In this document: positions 47,076 through 59,281 of the stretch, piece by piece
Layout: every line of letters starts with the position of its first letter
Numbering within the stretch: position 1 is the first letter of the stretch
Assembly: GCF_017654505.1 (NCBI RefSeq)
Contig: NC_054547.1
Span: 24,495,975-24,559,974, forward strand
Reading direction: 5' to 3'
Source of the DNA: Polyodon spathula
Taxonomy: Eukaryota; Chordata; Actinopteri; Acipenseriformes; Polyodontidae
Length of the DNA stretch: 64,000 bases
Made by a program: the position numbers and the translations under genes
Notes under the pieces: generated by a model
What the model saw: only the letters and a program-made list of their open reading frames with translations
The model's database searches: none
What the model was told of the DNA's origin: nothing

Positions 47076-48865
47076 ATACAGACCAGTCAGCTCAGTACCG
47101 AGGACAAGGTGTTTCAAAGAAGCCAAGGCCCTCTTTCGACTGAGGATCTGCTATACAGTGTTGACTGTATTCAACCCTCTCACTGCTTTCTTCAACCACT
47201 TGTGTTAGTACTCTGTATTCATTTTAGAAGCAATGTTGTGTCTTGTGTTTTCACTTTTATTTTATTATGTTTAATTATTATGATTATTATTATTATTTGC
47301 ATAACAGTATGGATAGTTATTCAACAGGAGCCAAAACTTTTAAAAAAGAAGCCAAATGCTGCTACATTTAAAGCTGCCTTTTGCTATCTACTTGTTTTCT
47401 GGTCTCTGTAGTCCAGCTAACCAGTGCATTATGAATAACAGATCCTGATCAAAGTGTGTGATTAGATTCCAAGTCGACCCTAGTTGGTTACATTTGTCTC
47501 TTAATGCTCAATTAACTATTATGTGAGTTGGTCAGTGATTGAGGTTTTCTTTTACCAAAGGTCTTTTCAAGCCAGTAAGTTATGCTACAGTGCAGTTCTC
47601 GGTAGATAGGTCAGTTCATTATAATTGTCAATATGAATTCTCATAGAGAGTACAATTTAAATAGACGGGTGCACGTACACAGAACTGGGTACCATCATAA
47701 ATTCCCCAGTACCCTTTTGCATAATTTCAAAATCTCTTAGTCACCTACCATATTGTACATAAAAAAAGTTTTCCTGTATTTAAAACTATTGAAGACTAAT
47801 GTTATCCATCGCTTAGGCATATATTTAAAGGCATAAGGGTAATGATTGGCAAAACTAGCTGTTTAAAGAGCTAATGTTGATATCAGGGCAGGTTTTGGGA
47901 AGCTTTGTCTACCTCAAGTTTTCCTATCCATCTATACAGGAATACAGAACTAATTTTGAGAGGCTTAGGAATTGAATGACTGTATATAAGGTAAATACAA
48001 CATTTACTAAAATAAAATGTGGTGTTCGTTAATGTTGGTAATTTACTCCACTCTAAGGATTTCTGTATTCGGTGCTATAAGCGGCTGTGTGCAGTAAGAA
48101 CGGATCTCAACTGCACAGGAAATCCAGTTTGCTTGAAGGAAAGGCAGGACTTGGTTCAGTAGATGTGGCTGAGGGCCTACCCGAGCCAGGGCACACATTT
48201 GATGATTCAATTTGTTTACTATATATACTTGACCTAACTTCAGATAACCAAAAGATATCTCACTAACTAACCAAGATGAAAATCCTGATATGTTCTTTCT
48301 CCCACAATTGTATATTCCTTATTAGTTTATGATGTATTTTTCTGTCTCATAGCTGTTTCTCCTACTGCACCTTTAATGTGACAAACTATGGCACACAAAC
48401 TTTGAAAATGAAGTCAGTTTTTATAATGGTAATTAGTGTCATATCAATAGTGTAACTGGGAGAACCCACGTTTATCCAGATCTACAGGAGAAAGCTCCTG
48501 ATTAATGGTGGCATTCATTCCTGTCAGATAAATAAATGTGGTCCCTGAAAGGAAAATATTTGTTTTTCTATGTATTGTGCTAGAAGCTACCATTGACATG
48601 AGGTAAAATGCTGCAGAGTTTGTGCAGGTGAGTTTGCCCATACCCTCATGCAGAAAGTAGCCTTTGGGAGGGTATTGTCTGAAGACATCCAGCATCTTTT
48701 TTTTTTCTATTGTGGATCCTGGATCACCCAGCTGCCCCCTAATCCAGAGCCTTCTTACTTGTGCAGTTAACATTCCACTCTATCTGTCTTGTTTTTTTTA
48801 ATGATGTACTCAACAAATACTTAATGAATACCTTTTTCTTGTAATAAAGTTTCTATTAAACCTAT
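47076..48865 (+). other. SEPT2: Probable SEPT2 3' UTR exon with polyadenylation signal
   Basis: A strong acceptor (GCTTTTTCACCAG) at 47075 opens a stretch free of recognised transposons. It ends shortly after AATAAA (48843-48848), followed by a T/G-containing tail. With the donor at 45917/45918 this makes a two-part 3' UTR. Length (about 1.8 kb) is ordinary for vertebrate septins. Transcript evidence is lacking. Confidence 0.5.
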
Positions 48866-48926
48866 TGCAGTCGTTGTATGGTATTTTTCTTAGTTCATTC
48901 TAAAACATGACAAATGGTCTCAGGCA

Positions 48927-49225
48927 TTATCTCGAGGAGAGTTTATATGTAGCAGTGTGACTGGGAGCCCCACCCCTATGTATATATTGTGCACTATTTT
49001 TATGATTTATTTGATTTATGATTGATTCTGAGGTCACCCTTGGCCTGCCGGACCTTATTCGGTCCTCATGAGTGCCAGTTTCTTCAAATCGTTTGATGGT
49101 CTTGGCCACAGCAGTTACAGACACTTGGAAAGTTCTTGCATTTTGTCTTAAAGATTGACCTTCATTTCCTAAAGTAATTACAGACTGTCTTTTTCTTTAC
49201 TTAAGAGCGTATTTTGCAATTTTTT
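48927..49225 (-). pseudogene. Tc1-type transposase N-terminal fragment
   Basis: The minus-strand frame reads VSVTAVAKTIKRFEETGTHE and GRPRVTSE, the second DNA-binding helix region of Tc1 transposases, then loses the frame. Confidence 0.75.
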
Positions 49226-49621
49226 TCTCCCTTACATTCAGGAAAGACAAACGTGTGCCTATGCTACCTATATTTATAGTAATCATGGACCTTAACCTGT
49301 TAACAATAATTGGTGACAAAAGATTAATTAGGTAACATGTTAGTTAACTCAGAGAACATCTAACAAAGACACTTTTATACTTAGGCCAGTGTTCTAACAC
49401 AGTTTTATACACATTTCAGACTTTTAACTGACTTGGGCTTCAGTCTGAAATGCCCTTGCTTTGGGTGACCATTTCATTGAAATTGACAAGATTTACATTT
49501 TCATTTAAAAATTAAATTTTTGAATGCAATTCACTTATGATTATCAGCTTATATAAGTACACGTATTATATAATGAAATATTAAGTGTTTACATGTATAT
49601 ATGTGTGTATATGTATGCCAC

Positions 49622-49729
<108 letters not shown>

Positions 49730-50252
49730 AAAATGTGTGTGTGTGTGTTTAAGTATGTGTATAGACATCTGCTTAGAGGAGCCCATGGTTTTTGAAACCA
49801 GACGGAACAACTTTCACAGTCTGACAGATTAGAAGGTATGAAGTTCCTTCATTGTAATAGTTCAACACTGGAATTGACTTCACCCGACTAATTGAAGCCC
49901 TAACGAGTGAATCAACCTTTCTGGGTCTTAGTAATCATCTTTTTAAGAAGTACTTAAGAATGGTCCAAAGGGTTCCCAAACTTTTGCACGTGCCATGTCT
50001 ACTTTTGTTTATTATTTTGAATCTGTAATAAATACAAATAAATAGTAATCATGTATTCAAATTTGCAGAAAGGTGTCATGTTTAACTTTGTACCATGTAG
50101 AGGTAAGGTCAGCTTCTGTTCACTGAAAGATTCTTTGTAACATACATTTTTTCCAGGGGTGCCCAAACTTTTGCATACAACTGTATATAGATCTAAAATT
50201 TGCATTTTCAAATAAAACATTCATATTTCATTTAAAAACATGATGTCTGGCA

Positions 50253-50290
50253 TTACACTAGGTAAAAGAGTGTTTCTTAACCTAGTGTAA
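50253..50290. repeat. Inverted repeat TTACACTAGGT / ACCTAGTGTAA
   Basis: Perfect 11-bp arms with a 16-nt loop. The same head occurs near 23511 and 35571. Confidence 0.6.
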
Positions 50291-50789
50291 CACCACTTTT
50301 TGAAAAATAGATGTTTGTTAAAAAATAGATTTCTTTGAAAACTACATATTTCTGACCCATATAATGAATGGATGTGCATAATGGAATTATTTTGTTATCT
50401 GGATTCACTTTAAGTTGTTTTTTAATTTAAACTGAAAGTGATTGGAACCGCACTTGCAGGCTGGGGTGAAGCCCGAGGGTTGGTTTTATTGTTCTGCTTC
50501 AATACCAGCGGCATGCCTGTCTTTGTTAGCTGGCAGCACAGGCAGGGGCAGAGCTTCGTGTCTCTTTCTATAAGGAGCACTTTTCTTTGTTTCTGTTTTT
50601 CTTGTGACTGAACCACACTTAGCTGGGTAGAGCTATGTGAATCTCCTCTATACCTGTTTGAAAACTGGCTTCTTCCACAAGGCTCTAAGAGCACACACAA
50701 GACAAAGTTTCGGGTGAGTTCAGCACCTCACTACCTGAGGAGAAGAAGTCTTTCAGTATTTATATGTATCACGCATTTTAACAGATAAG

Positions 50790-51236
50790 ATTGATAGTAA
50801 AACGGTTTTATAGCCTGCTATATTAATGCGAGCACGGGGAATTGCACTTTTATTAATTCACATGCAGTTGTACCGCGACTCCAATTGAATGATTGATTAG
50901 CAATCGAGTCTCGGTACAGCTGCATAAAAGCAGCATGTTTTCACTCACTCAGGATTGTGTGTTCGGTGAGTGGAGAACAGGATTGTAGATGGAGGTAACA
51001 ATAATAAGAATAGTTTGTCTGTGTAGTCCGTTTTTGTTTGTCTCTTTGTTTTGGCAGCCAGTGCTGTGTCCTGTGTTTTTGTTTGTCTTTACAACCTTTT
51101 ATTTTCTGCCTGTTCAATTATTAAAAGCTGAGCGAAAACAATCGCTCAGCTTCACCAAACTCCACCTCTGTTGTTTATTTGTTGGTTCCTGGTTCTGGTC
51201 TGACGTCACCCACTACGGCCGTCTTTGTGACACAAC
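50790..51236 (+). mobile_element. Probable LTR, related at its 3' end to the solo LTR at 28542
   Basis: CTGGTTCTGGTCTGACGTCACC near the right end is shared with 29070-29092. It has a CATAAAA TATA-like box (50922), ATTAAA (51119), a perfect 11-bp hairpin (51125-51152) and a GTGACACA end. The left end is uncertain. Confidence 0.45.
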
Positions 51237-52079
51237 CGTAATGGGATTTGGCTCTAATTAGGTTTGAAATGCTATACCAAACTGGTTGTAAGAATTCCCA
51301 CACATGGATGTCCTGCAATGCCAGCTGTAACCACAGTATCTTCTACAGTAGATCAAGCTTGAGATGCATCAGGGCCTCTGCTAACACTTGCAGACAGCAT
51401 TGTTACACTGAGCCCTTCAACTACACTGCTGAAGCAATGCTGCACACATATCTTTTCAGAAATTCTGTAACAATCAGTAATGGGCCAAAAAGGCTTTATT
51501 GCCACTGTATTGTATAGTGTTCCTGTTCGGCAGTCTTTACCTCTTTAAGTTCACTGAAAGATATGATGTGTGGGACATTTCTATGTGTTGTATTATATAG
51601 GATGTCCTGGCCAGTAGATATTATTGTGGGCGTGTTCTGGAACTGAAGTAGAGTTTGTACTGTATTTATTTCACTGTTGCCTGATATAATCTACCAAACA
51701 GGTTAAACATTTTTGACCACCTTTTGGCCATTGTAAGATATATGGCCAATGAATGTTTTTAGAAATTGCATGTAAAAAAAATATTTTTTATGCCAATAAT
51801 TGGCTTACATTAGGTTAAAGTAGGCTCTAGGGTTTGATTGCCTTGGTTTCCAGGAAGTCTATAGGGGTCTGTCAGTCAATAGGTGTGATTGGTTATTGAC
51901 AGGAAAGAAACCAATAAGGGATGGGGACAATATTACCCCCAGGGTAAAAAGACCCAAAAAGCACAAGACAGTCTAAAAACATGGCTTGCAAAGAGAGATT
52001 TAATTTAAAATATATCATGTTCTAAAACACATTTTCCGAAATGAATGGATGTGCCTGGCAGAGAACATTTAGGGAACTA

Positions 52080-52330
52080 TTTTATTAGCTACAATTACTT
52101 TAAGCTTTGATGGGATTGAGATCAAGGGACTGGTTGATCTAGGTGGGTAAACATCAGGTCTCGTTTTGAAAACCATTCTGACAGGTTTTTCATTGTGTTT
52201 GGGTGCATGGTCAACCTTGAATGTGACCAACATGGGCAGAACCACATTATCCAGAATCCTCAGTGTGCCCCATTCACCTTCAGACTGTAATATTTACAAA
52301 GGCATGCGAAATTCCCTGTCCACATAGATT
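52080..52330 (-). pseudogene. Tc1-type transposase fragment, decayed
   Basis: The minus strand reads DNVVLPMLVTFKVDHAPKHN, VRMVF and, after a frameshift, SP-DLNPIK, the catalytic region of Tc1 transposases. Confidence 0.5.
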
Positions 52331-53134
52331 TGCTGTTTGCATCCTTAGCAGAAATTATTGATTAGCATGTATGTGATGTCTTTTTTCCCCCATATTGGTT
52401 GAGTATATCTTGAGATCTGCTTCTTCAAATTCTTCTCTGACATTTTCAGTAGATGTTCGAATGGTCAGGCACTTCCAGTACTGTTGCTAGGGGATGAATT
52501 TCCAGTGGAGGATGAATTTACAGTTTTCCAAACTTACAAAAACACTTACTCTTATTTCACAGAAGGGGAATTTCATTTCCATTATGAGCTCCATCAAAGT
52601 AATACCCAGCTAGAATGCAGGACAGCTTCAGCTGTGATCCAGAACAAAACGTCTCTGGCTGTTTGCCTCGCCATGAATCCAAGACCGGGTTTCCCTTCCG
52701 CCAGGGTCTCCCTGTCCCCACCCCCTCCGCCAGGCTCTATCAGCACAGTGTTTCAATTGAAGCACAGGCTGGGTCTGAGTGAACTACAGAGCCAGCAGCA
52801 CCATTAAACAGCTACTAGTGCAGAGGGAGAACAAAGCACAGTAATATTGTTGGATAACGAAACCTTGGATAGATTGTTTTGTAAGCTGAAGTAAAATGTG
52901 GAAAAATTTGTAATAGTTTTAACATATATATAAAATGTATTCCAGGCATTTTCCACACCGTGCACATATATTCACTGTATAGGTCTTAAATGTGTGGTTC
53001 CTTTACTGTAGGTAAGACCAGTGAATTGAAGTCAGTTTTAACTACAGCACATGACGTGATTTGGTACCAGAAAGCCGCGTAGCTTTTCATCTCTAGTGAA
53101 ATAACTTTTTATATTCCGAATTGAAATATAAAAA

Positions 53135-53272
53135 ACAACCACACTCTCTGGGAGCTCCCATCCACGGTCGGCAGTGGAATAGCCTAGACTCAAACCGGAG
53201 ACGTCCAGGCTATAGGGCACATCCCGCACTCCAGGTGGAGCGCCTTTACCGGATGCACCACTCGGGATCCCC
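53135..53272 (-). mobile_element. tRNA-derived SINE head
   Basis: The minus strand starts GGGGGATCCCGAGTGGTGCA, with an A box around GTGGTGCATCCGG and a B box GGTTTGAGTC, then TGGGAGCTCCCAGAGAG. It is like sturgeon SINEs, from memory. Confidence 0.65.
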
Positions 53273-53666
53273 CTGCTTAGGTTGTCTGTAGTGTTTAAAT
53301 GACATGCATGTGGCTGAGTGGTGAAGTGGGTTAATAAGACCTTTTACCTATGGAGGCCTGGTACTAAATCCAGATTAGGTTACAAGTGAAGTGACAGGTT
53401 TTCCACCTCCACAAGTGCCTATGGGGTACAATTCCACTGGTCTATTTGCCTAGCCTCTCCAGACAGTAACACTTTGGCCTCAGAACATATCTGAATATGG
53501 CTGTGGCTCAGCAGTAGATTAACCAGGATTCTCTGGTGTCGCACAAAGCCTGTTCTGAGCTACCACATCGGTTGCACAATGGAAAAGTATAATAGTCTCA
53601 ATGGCTTCTCATGAAGTCCCAAAGCCATTACACATTTCTGGCACAATGAGCATAGAGGCATAAGAC

Positions 53667-53886
53667 TAAGGTGACCATATGGCTTTTTGTTCAGCAGGAC
53701 AGTTTGGGACAGTTCAGGCTTTTCTACTCACAACCCCTTGCATTCTGGTACATTTTACCTGTCTCAGGTACCATTCTTTCCTTTAAGAGAAGCAGGACTA
53801 CGCTTACCAGAATACATTGGGTTGTGAGTTGAAAAGCCTTAACTGTCCCAAACTCCTGCTGAACATGGAGCCATATGGTCACCTTA
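53667..53886. mobile_element. Fold-back MITE, 220 bp, arms of about 80 bp
   Basis: TAAGGTGACCATATGGC... is mirrored by ...GCCATATGGTCACCTTA. The arms include ACAGTTTGGGACAGTT and AACTGTCCCAAACT. Confidence 0.8.
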
Positions 53887-54227
53887 CCCAAGACACCTGA
53901 ATGTTTGCCATTACATTTTGATCACCTAGCCAGTAATAATTCAGACCAAATCAAACACACTTCTGAACTTTTTCCTTCACTCATCTATACTATGTTATTT
54001 TAGTTTTTGTGAATGCTTGCACTGTAACACCTCAAGGCTGTGAGCTGTACCCCATCCTGGATGGATTGCTCTGTTAGGGGTACAGAGGGTAGTTCAGTCC
54101 AGTCTTTGGCATTTCAGAATGAACACATGTTATGCAAAAAACATTTTTTTTGTGATTTAGACACCTGTCTATTGGGGGTTGTGAACACCTTCCCTCCACG
54201 AACCACCAAATTAAAATCACTTTTGAG

Positions 54228-54596
54228 GACCCCGAGTGGCTCACCTGGTAAAAGCACAGTCGAGTAGTGTGCAGGGTGGGAGCGCAGGTTCACAGGCTGG
54301 CTGTTGCCAGTATTTGCTGGGGATCCCAGAGGGAGTGTTGCATTGGCTCTGCCGCATCTATGAGTTAGGGAGGCAAAACTAGCAGGGACTGTTTCTCCTC
54401 ATTGAGCTCAAGCGGGCACCTGCAGGGCTAGCCTCAAGGGGGTGTAAAGAGGCAATTGGCTTGGTTGTGGGATCAGAGGACACCCACTGACCTTCAATTC
54501 TCCTGAGCTGTATGGGGAATTGCTGTGGTGAGGGGACATAATTGGATATTCTAAATTGGGGAGAAAATTGGGGGTCAGGTAATTGGGCACTCTAAT
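54228..54596 (+). mobile_element. tRNA-derived SINE, nearly full length
   Basis: It starts GACCCCGAGTGGCTCACCTG, has a degenerate B box (CAGGTTCACAGGC), and ends with AAATTGGGGAGAAAATTGGG repeats and a T-rich tail. Confidence 0.65.
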
Positions 54597-55096
54597 TTTT
54601 TTTCTTTTTAATGGTTTAACCTGGATTGGATTTAAAAGACTTATTCTCCCATTCTCAAGCCATTGATCCACCCTCTGATTTTGTGCTGATGTCTCCTTAT
54701 TGTGTGCCAGGAGCTCCAAGGATGTGAAGGACCATCGGGAAGACAGGGGACTGGAGGAGGAGGATGAAGTCCAGGCAATGCTCACCGTGCTGCCCGTGTC
54801 TGTGCCACCTTTGGAGGTGCTCGGGAGGTCATGAGGATGAGCATCAAACTAAACCTCAGCGAGATAGATGGGGCCACGCCTCCGCCAGAAAGTTAGAGAC
54901 CCCAGGGTTGGCAGCGCTTCTCTGGACCCCAAACTGAACTCCAATAAACACTTTTCTACTCCCCAGGCCAGCCACACCCGTGTGGCTCTTCCACAGAGAT
55001 GAGAAGGCTACAGGTGCAATGGAGTACAAATCTGTACTGCTCCCTCACAGCCGACCCCTTACCAAGAAACCAAGGAGAGCTTTCTACTGCAACAAC

Positions 55097-55450
55097 ACAG
55101 GGTTGGGGAGTAAAGCATTACAAGTAATGCATTACTGTAATCTGATTACATTTTTCAGTAATATTTAACTATAATGGCTCCTTTTTCAGACCGGTAATGA
55201 AATGTGGTAAAGGCTTACATTTTATGTGAAAAAATAGTATAGTTACTGTTAGTTACATTTAATAAAAGGATAGCTGGATCTTCAAGGAACATTTTGAGCT
55301 GCAGCCTGATCAAGCCAAAAAAAATAGCTCTGTAAAATGTGAACCGTGCATGACTAACTAGGTACTTTTTTTTCATAGTAGTAAGTTACTGTATCTTTGT
55401 TTCAGGTAACTATAACAGATTACATTTTAAAAGTAACTTCATCAACACTG
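55097..55450. mobile_element. MITE with CAG(G)GTTGGGGAGTAA ends
   Basis: The left end is CAGGGTTGGGGAGTAA and the right end AAGTAACTTCATCAACACTG. This is the common fish pattern GTTGGGGAGTAAC...GTTACTTCCCCAACACTG, with ATTAC-rich inner sequence. Confidence 0.65.
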
Positions 55451-55479
55451 CAAATACTTCCTTGTTATTTCACGACTCG

Positions 55480-56870
55480 TTAATTCATGGTTACTGTACT
55501 ATATTGCCAGGCAAACTGAAACTCTGTGCTTTCAGTTTGGTCTGTTGCCAAGGCTGCTGCGGCCACTGAATGTGTACATGGTTTCCCTGACAACAGTTGA
55601 GAAGCTGGAAGCTTTAATCAGTTCATACGTCAGGAAATGGTTGGCAGCAGAGTGGGACTTTATGGTAAAGGAATAATGCAGCTACCAGTCTCTGCTCTAA
55701 CCAAGGAGTATGTGCGCCAAAGTCTGACTGGAAATGACATTAGTAGATTCACGCAACAAATGCATAAGGGAGGCAGCATCTGGGTGGGTGAGGATCCCTC
55801 ATGTCCTTTGTGTTCATCACCTGCAACATTAAGGCACATTTTGACAGGATGTAAGGTGAGTCTTAGCAAAGGACGGTTTACTTGGTGCCGTGACCAGTTG
55901 CTGCGATGTTTGGCCTTAGCATTGGAAGACAAACGTAACCTGACCAATAAGTTGCCACCAGTTTCATCAAAACATTACACACAAAAGACAATAATCCTCC
56001 GTCCAGGAGAGCAACCACCAAGAAAAGGTGTTAAAACCAAGCCTCGTCCAGGAAAACTGGAAGCTACTAGAGACTGGAAAATGCTGGCAGCTGTTGGTCA
56101 ACGGCTTATTTTTCCACCTGAGATTGCCACCACTAACCTTTGACATTGTCTTGTGGTCTGGATCGGAATGCCTTGTTAATCTAGTAGAGTTAACAGTTCC
56201 AAGGGAGGATGCTGTGCATGAGGCATATGAGAGGAAGAAACTTCGGTATGCTCAACTAGCTGCTGAAGCGTAACAGCGGGGATGGAGAGTCCTAGTTTAT
56301 CCAGTGGAGGTGGGTTGTCGAAGATTTGTGGCACACTCTACAACCCGGTTTCTCAGAGATGTCGGGTTTAGTGGCCAAGAGTTGCGTCGCACAGTGAAGA
56401 ACTTATTTGAAGCGGCAGAAAGAAGCAGCAACTGGCTGTGGTTGAGACGGAAAGATTCTGAAAGCAACACTGATGTACTGGTAAGTAAGCTGGGCTGAGC
56501 TGAGTGGGAGACAGAAGGGGTGGTGCTGGAATGCCAGAAACACTGTTGAGCCCTCTAGAGGTGTTGTGGGCTAGTCGACGAAAACACCAAGGATGAAAGA
56601 TGCCCACTTGAAGACCCCAGAGATGTACTCTACTTATCTCAATCCAGATGGTTGTCATGCTGATACGCTGGGGAGACTCGCTGTGGTTGATCCCCGGAGC
56701 CAGCATCGCAGCCATTGTGTGTGCTGATGTGCTGAGGAGTGAAAATAAACTGATCCCTGGAGCCAGCATTACACTTCAGCCATCAACACCAGGCAGAAGG
56801 ATATCTACATCATGGAAAGAAACGCAAATGCATGGAGATGCAAATAGATCACATTAGTTTACTGTAAAGC
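55480..56870 (+). mobile_element. Relic of an RLE-type (R2/NeSL/Hero-like) non-LTR retrotransposon, 3' part
   Basis: Pieces of one protein lie in shifting plus frames. At 55637-56143 there is CPLCSSPATLRHILTGC (C-x2-C-x7-H-x4-C zinc finger) and a WKMLAAVGQRLIFPPEIATT segment. At 56028-56273 there is LVELTVPREDAVHEAYERKK. At 56304-56498 there is VEVGCRRFVAHSTTRFLRDV. This layout matches the restriction-like endonuclease tail of such elements. Near 56140 a short deletion removes the expected RPD-type motif. The reverse transcriptase is absent. Confidence 0.6.
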
Positions 56871-57479
56871 TACGTCTTAGTTGGTGATTATCTTGGCGAA
56901 AGCCGAGTTCAAATCAGCATGAAGTTTTAACATCTACTCTCCTGTAATGTAAATCATTATCTTATTGTATAAGGGTCCTTTGTTAACTCACTGTTTCATT
57001 ATTTTACTATTTTTATGTGTAGATAGATAAATATTGAGATAGCAGTGTATAAGAAAATAGGATTTACACATTTAGACAAATCAAAATCATCTCAAAGTGC
57101 AATTAAAATATAATTTATAAAATACCTATTACTGTATTATACCACATGATCTCATTCCCAACCAGCGAGGACATGATTAGATATTTCCACAGCTGATAAA
57201 AATACACCAGAGCTTTGAAAAACATACAAGCTGTGGGTTACCTAGCAACAAACAACAGTCCTGTTCAAAATTAATGTATGTGTTTATTGAAACAAGGTAA
57301 AAATGCAGGGGAAAACTACAAAACTCTGGGAAGCCAAACAAAAGGTATTTTTGCAATTAAATATTAAACATTTATATTCCTAATGACTGTCTAGACAGAC
57401 AGATGGTAAACAACAAGTAGAGAAGCATGTTTTAAAGGGGCAGAGGTAGTTTACATATAATTTTGATATAATTGGACAA

Positions 57480-57600
57480 AAAAGCATTCAGATACTGTAG
57501 ATCCTTGAGATGCTTAAGACCCAACTTGAGATTAATCAGCTGCTAGGAATAGGACCATCTTAGAGGGGTCTTCCTTCATAGATTTCCTTATGTTCTTATG
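57480..57600 (+). mobile_element. CR1-like LINE 3' tail remnant
   Basis: It resembles the last bases of the 33722-34278 fragment and ends with TTTCCTTATGTTCTTATG. Confidence 0.4.
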
Positions 57601-57884
57601 GTATCACTGGGGAAACAAGCTACTCTATGGGCCGGTTAACTTTATTATTGCAGTTAATCCTAATCAGTGTAGCCTAACTAGCCTGGGACTGAGTAGATTC
57701 CTGTTACAACTAATATTAGCCCCTCACTTCCATCAGAACGAGCTCTGAAGGAATTCAGTGCATAGCTAACTACTGTGTTCACTGACAAGTCAGGGCGTGA
57801 TCCCCAGACGATCCAGATAAGAATATTTGCTTAAATGAGTAAAGTCCAGTAAGAATATGTAGTAAGTGTATAAATGGATGAGAA

Positions 57885-58735
57885 TGATTGGACGGACGGG
57901 TAGCAGAGGCAGGGAGGCCAGTCAGGAGGGAGTTGCAGTAGTCGAGGTGGGACAGTACCAGGGCTGCGTGGAGTAATCGGTGAGACGGGGTAAATTCTTC
58001 ATATGTTGCTGAGAAAGAAGCGATGGAAAGTGTGCCAGAGTAGAGATGTGCTGAGAGTAGGAGATCAAGGGTTCAAGGGGTCAAGGGTGACACCAAGGTT
58101 CTTGGTGGATTCAAATAGAATAGAGATAGAGAGATCAGCAATGGGGAAAGAAAGTAGGTCTGATTTAGAGAGGTTGAGTTTGAGATGGCTGAGAGACAGG
58201 TAGAGATACGGGAGGAAATGTCAGAGGTGGGAAAGGAGAGGAAGATCTGGGCATCATCAGCATAGAAGTGATACAAGAAGCCATGGGAGGAGATGAGGGG
58301 ACCCAGGGAGTGGGTGTAGAGAGAAAACAGGAGGGGTCCCAGGACTGAGCCTTGGGGGATACCTGTCGAAAGAGAGCAAGAGACGGAGGGTGAGCCATGC
58401 CAGGACACCTGGTAGGTGTGTTCGGAGAGGTAGGAGGAGAACCAGGTCAGCAAGGGAGGACAGGAGAATAGAGTGGTCAGTTGTGTCAAATTCGAGGAGA
58501 ATTAAGACAGAGGAGAGGGAGGCAGCAAGAGCAGAGAGTGAAGAGTTTCACTGGAGTGTTCCATGCGAAAGCCAGATTGGAGGGGGTCGAGCACGGAATG
58601 TGTTGACAGGAAAGCGGAAAACTGGCAGTGTACCACTCGCTCGAAGGTTGTAGAGTGGAATGGGAGGGGGGAGTCAGGGCAGTTGTTCTGGAGTGGAAAT
58701 TGGTAGAGGCAGGGAGATGAGGTTAGAGGAGTTAG
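57885..58735 (-). mobile_element. L2-like LINE fragment
   Basis: The minus-strand frame at 58073-58489 contains [36 protein letters not shown] and the catalytic [11 protein letters not shown] (YADD box). Stops and missing ends show it is dead. Plus-strand sequence is strongly purine-rich. Confidence 0.75.
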
Positions 58736-59053
58736 ATTTGTGGCAGGATGGATGAGACAGAGGACAGGAATGAGAGGAGAGGATTACGAGGATATTAAAG
58801 ACAGTCATGATAAGGAGCAGCAGAGAAAAGGAAGCAGAATCCATTTCCGGGATTCCAGAAAGCAGGAATGTGCCGCAGAAAGAAGCGTCATTGAGGGGGA
58901 AGGGCCACCCTCAACTTATGTAGTCATGACTTCACCCAGTGAGGTAACGAAAACCAAGATGCAGAATGTGAGTTCACACGAAAATGAGACAGTTATGACT
59001 CATGACCTGGGGCAAATAGAGAGACGTGAGAGTGCCTCCCAGAAGAAACAGGG

Positions 59054-59281
59054 ATGAGTGGAAGGACCTCACAGGATGAGCTTGATAAAGCAGACAGCTG
59101 TCCTTCAGGGGAACCCAGTCCAGGCCAGAAGAAGGAGAAGACAGGGTCCCCTCTTGATCAGGTCACCAGGAGAATCTCCAACAGTCGCAGGTCCTTGAAG
59201 CCGTATTGGCAAGAGCTCAGTGTGGTCCAAGAGAGTGGCATTCTGCCCCAGCTCAAGAAATAGGAGGTCCTGCTGCAAGAG
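59054..59281 (+). pseudogene. Ephexin-like exon with premature TAG
   Basis: It reads SNSRRSLKPYWQELSVVQES, GILPQLKK, then TAG, then EVLLQE and a GAG|GTATGG donor. CAG to TAG is a single transition. Its 5' border is not determined. Confidence 0.6.

Noticed and set aside
58390..59057. Arginine- and glutamate-rich open frames, considered as a nuclear protein
   Set aside because: The part up to about 58735 is the antisense of the L2-like LINE; only the end after 58740 might belong to the ephexin-like gene.
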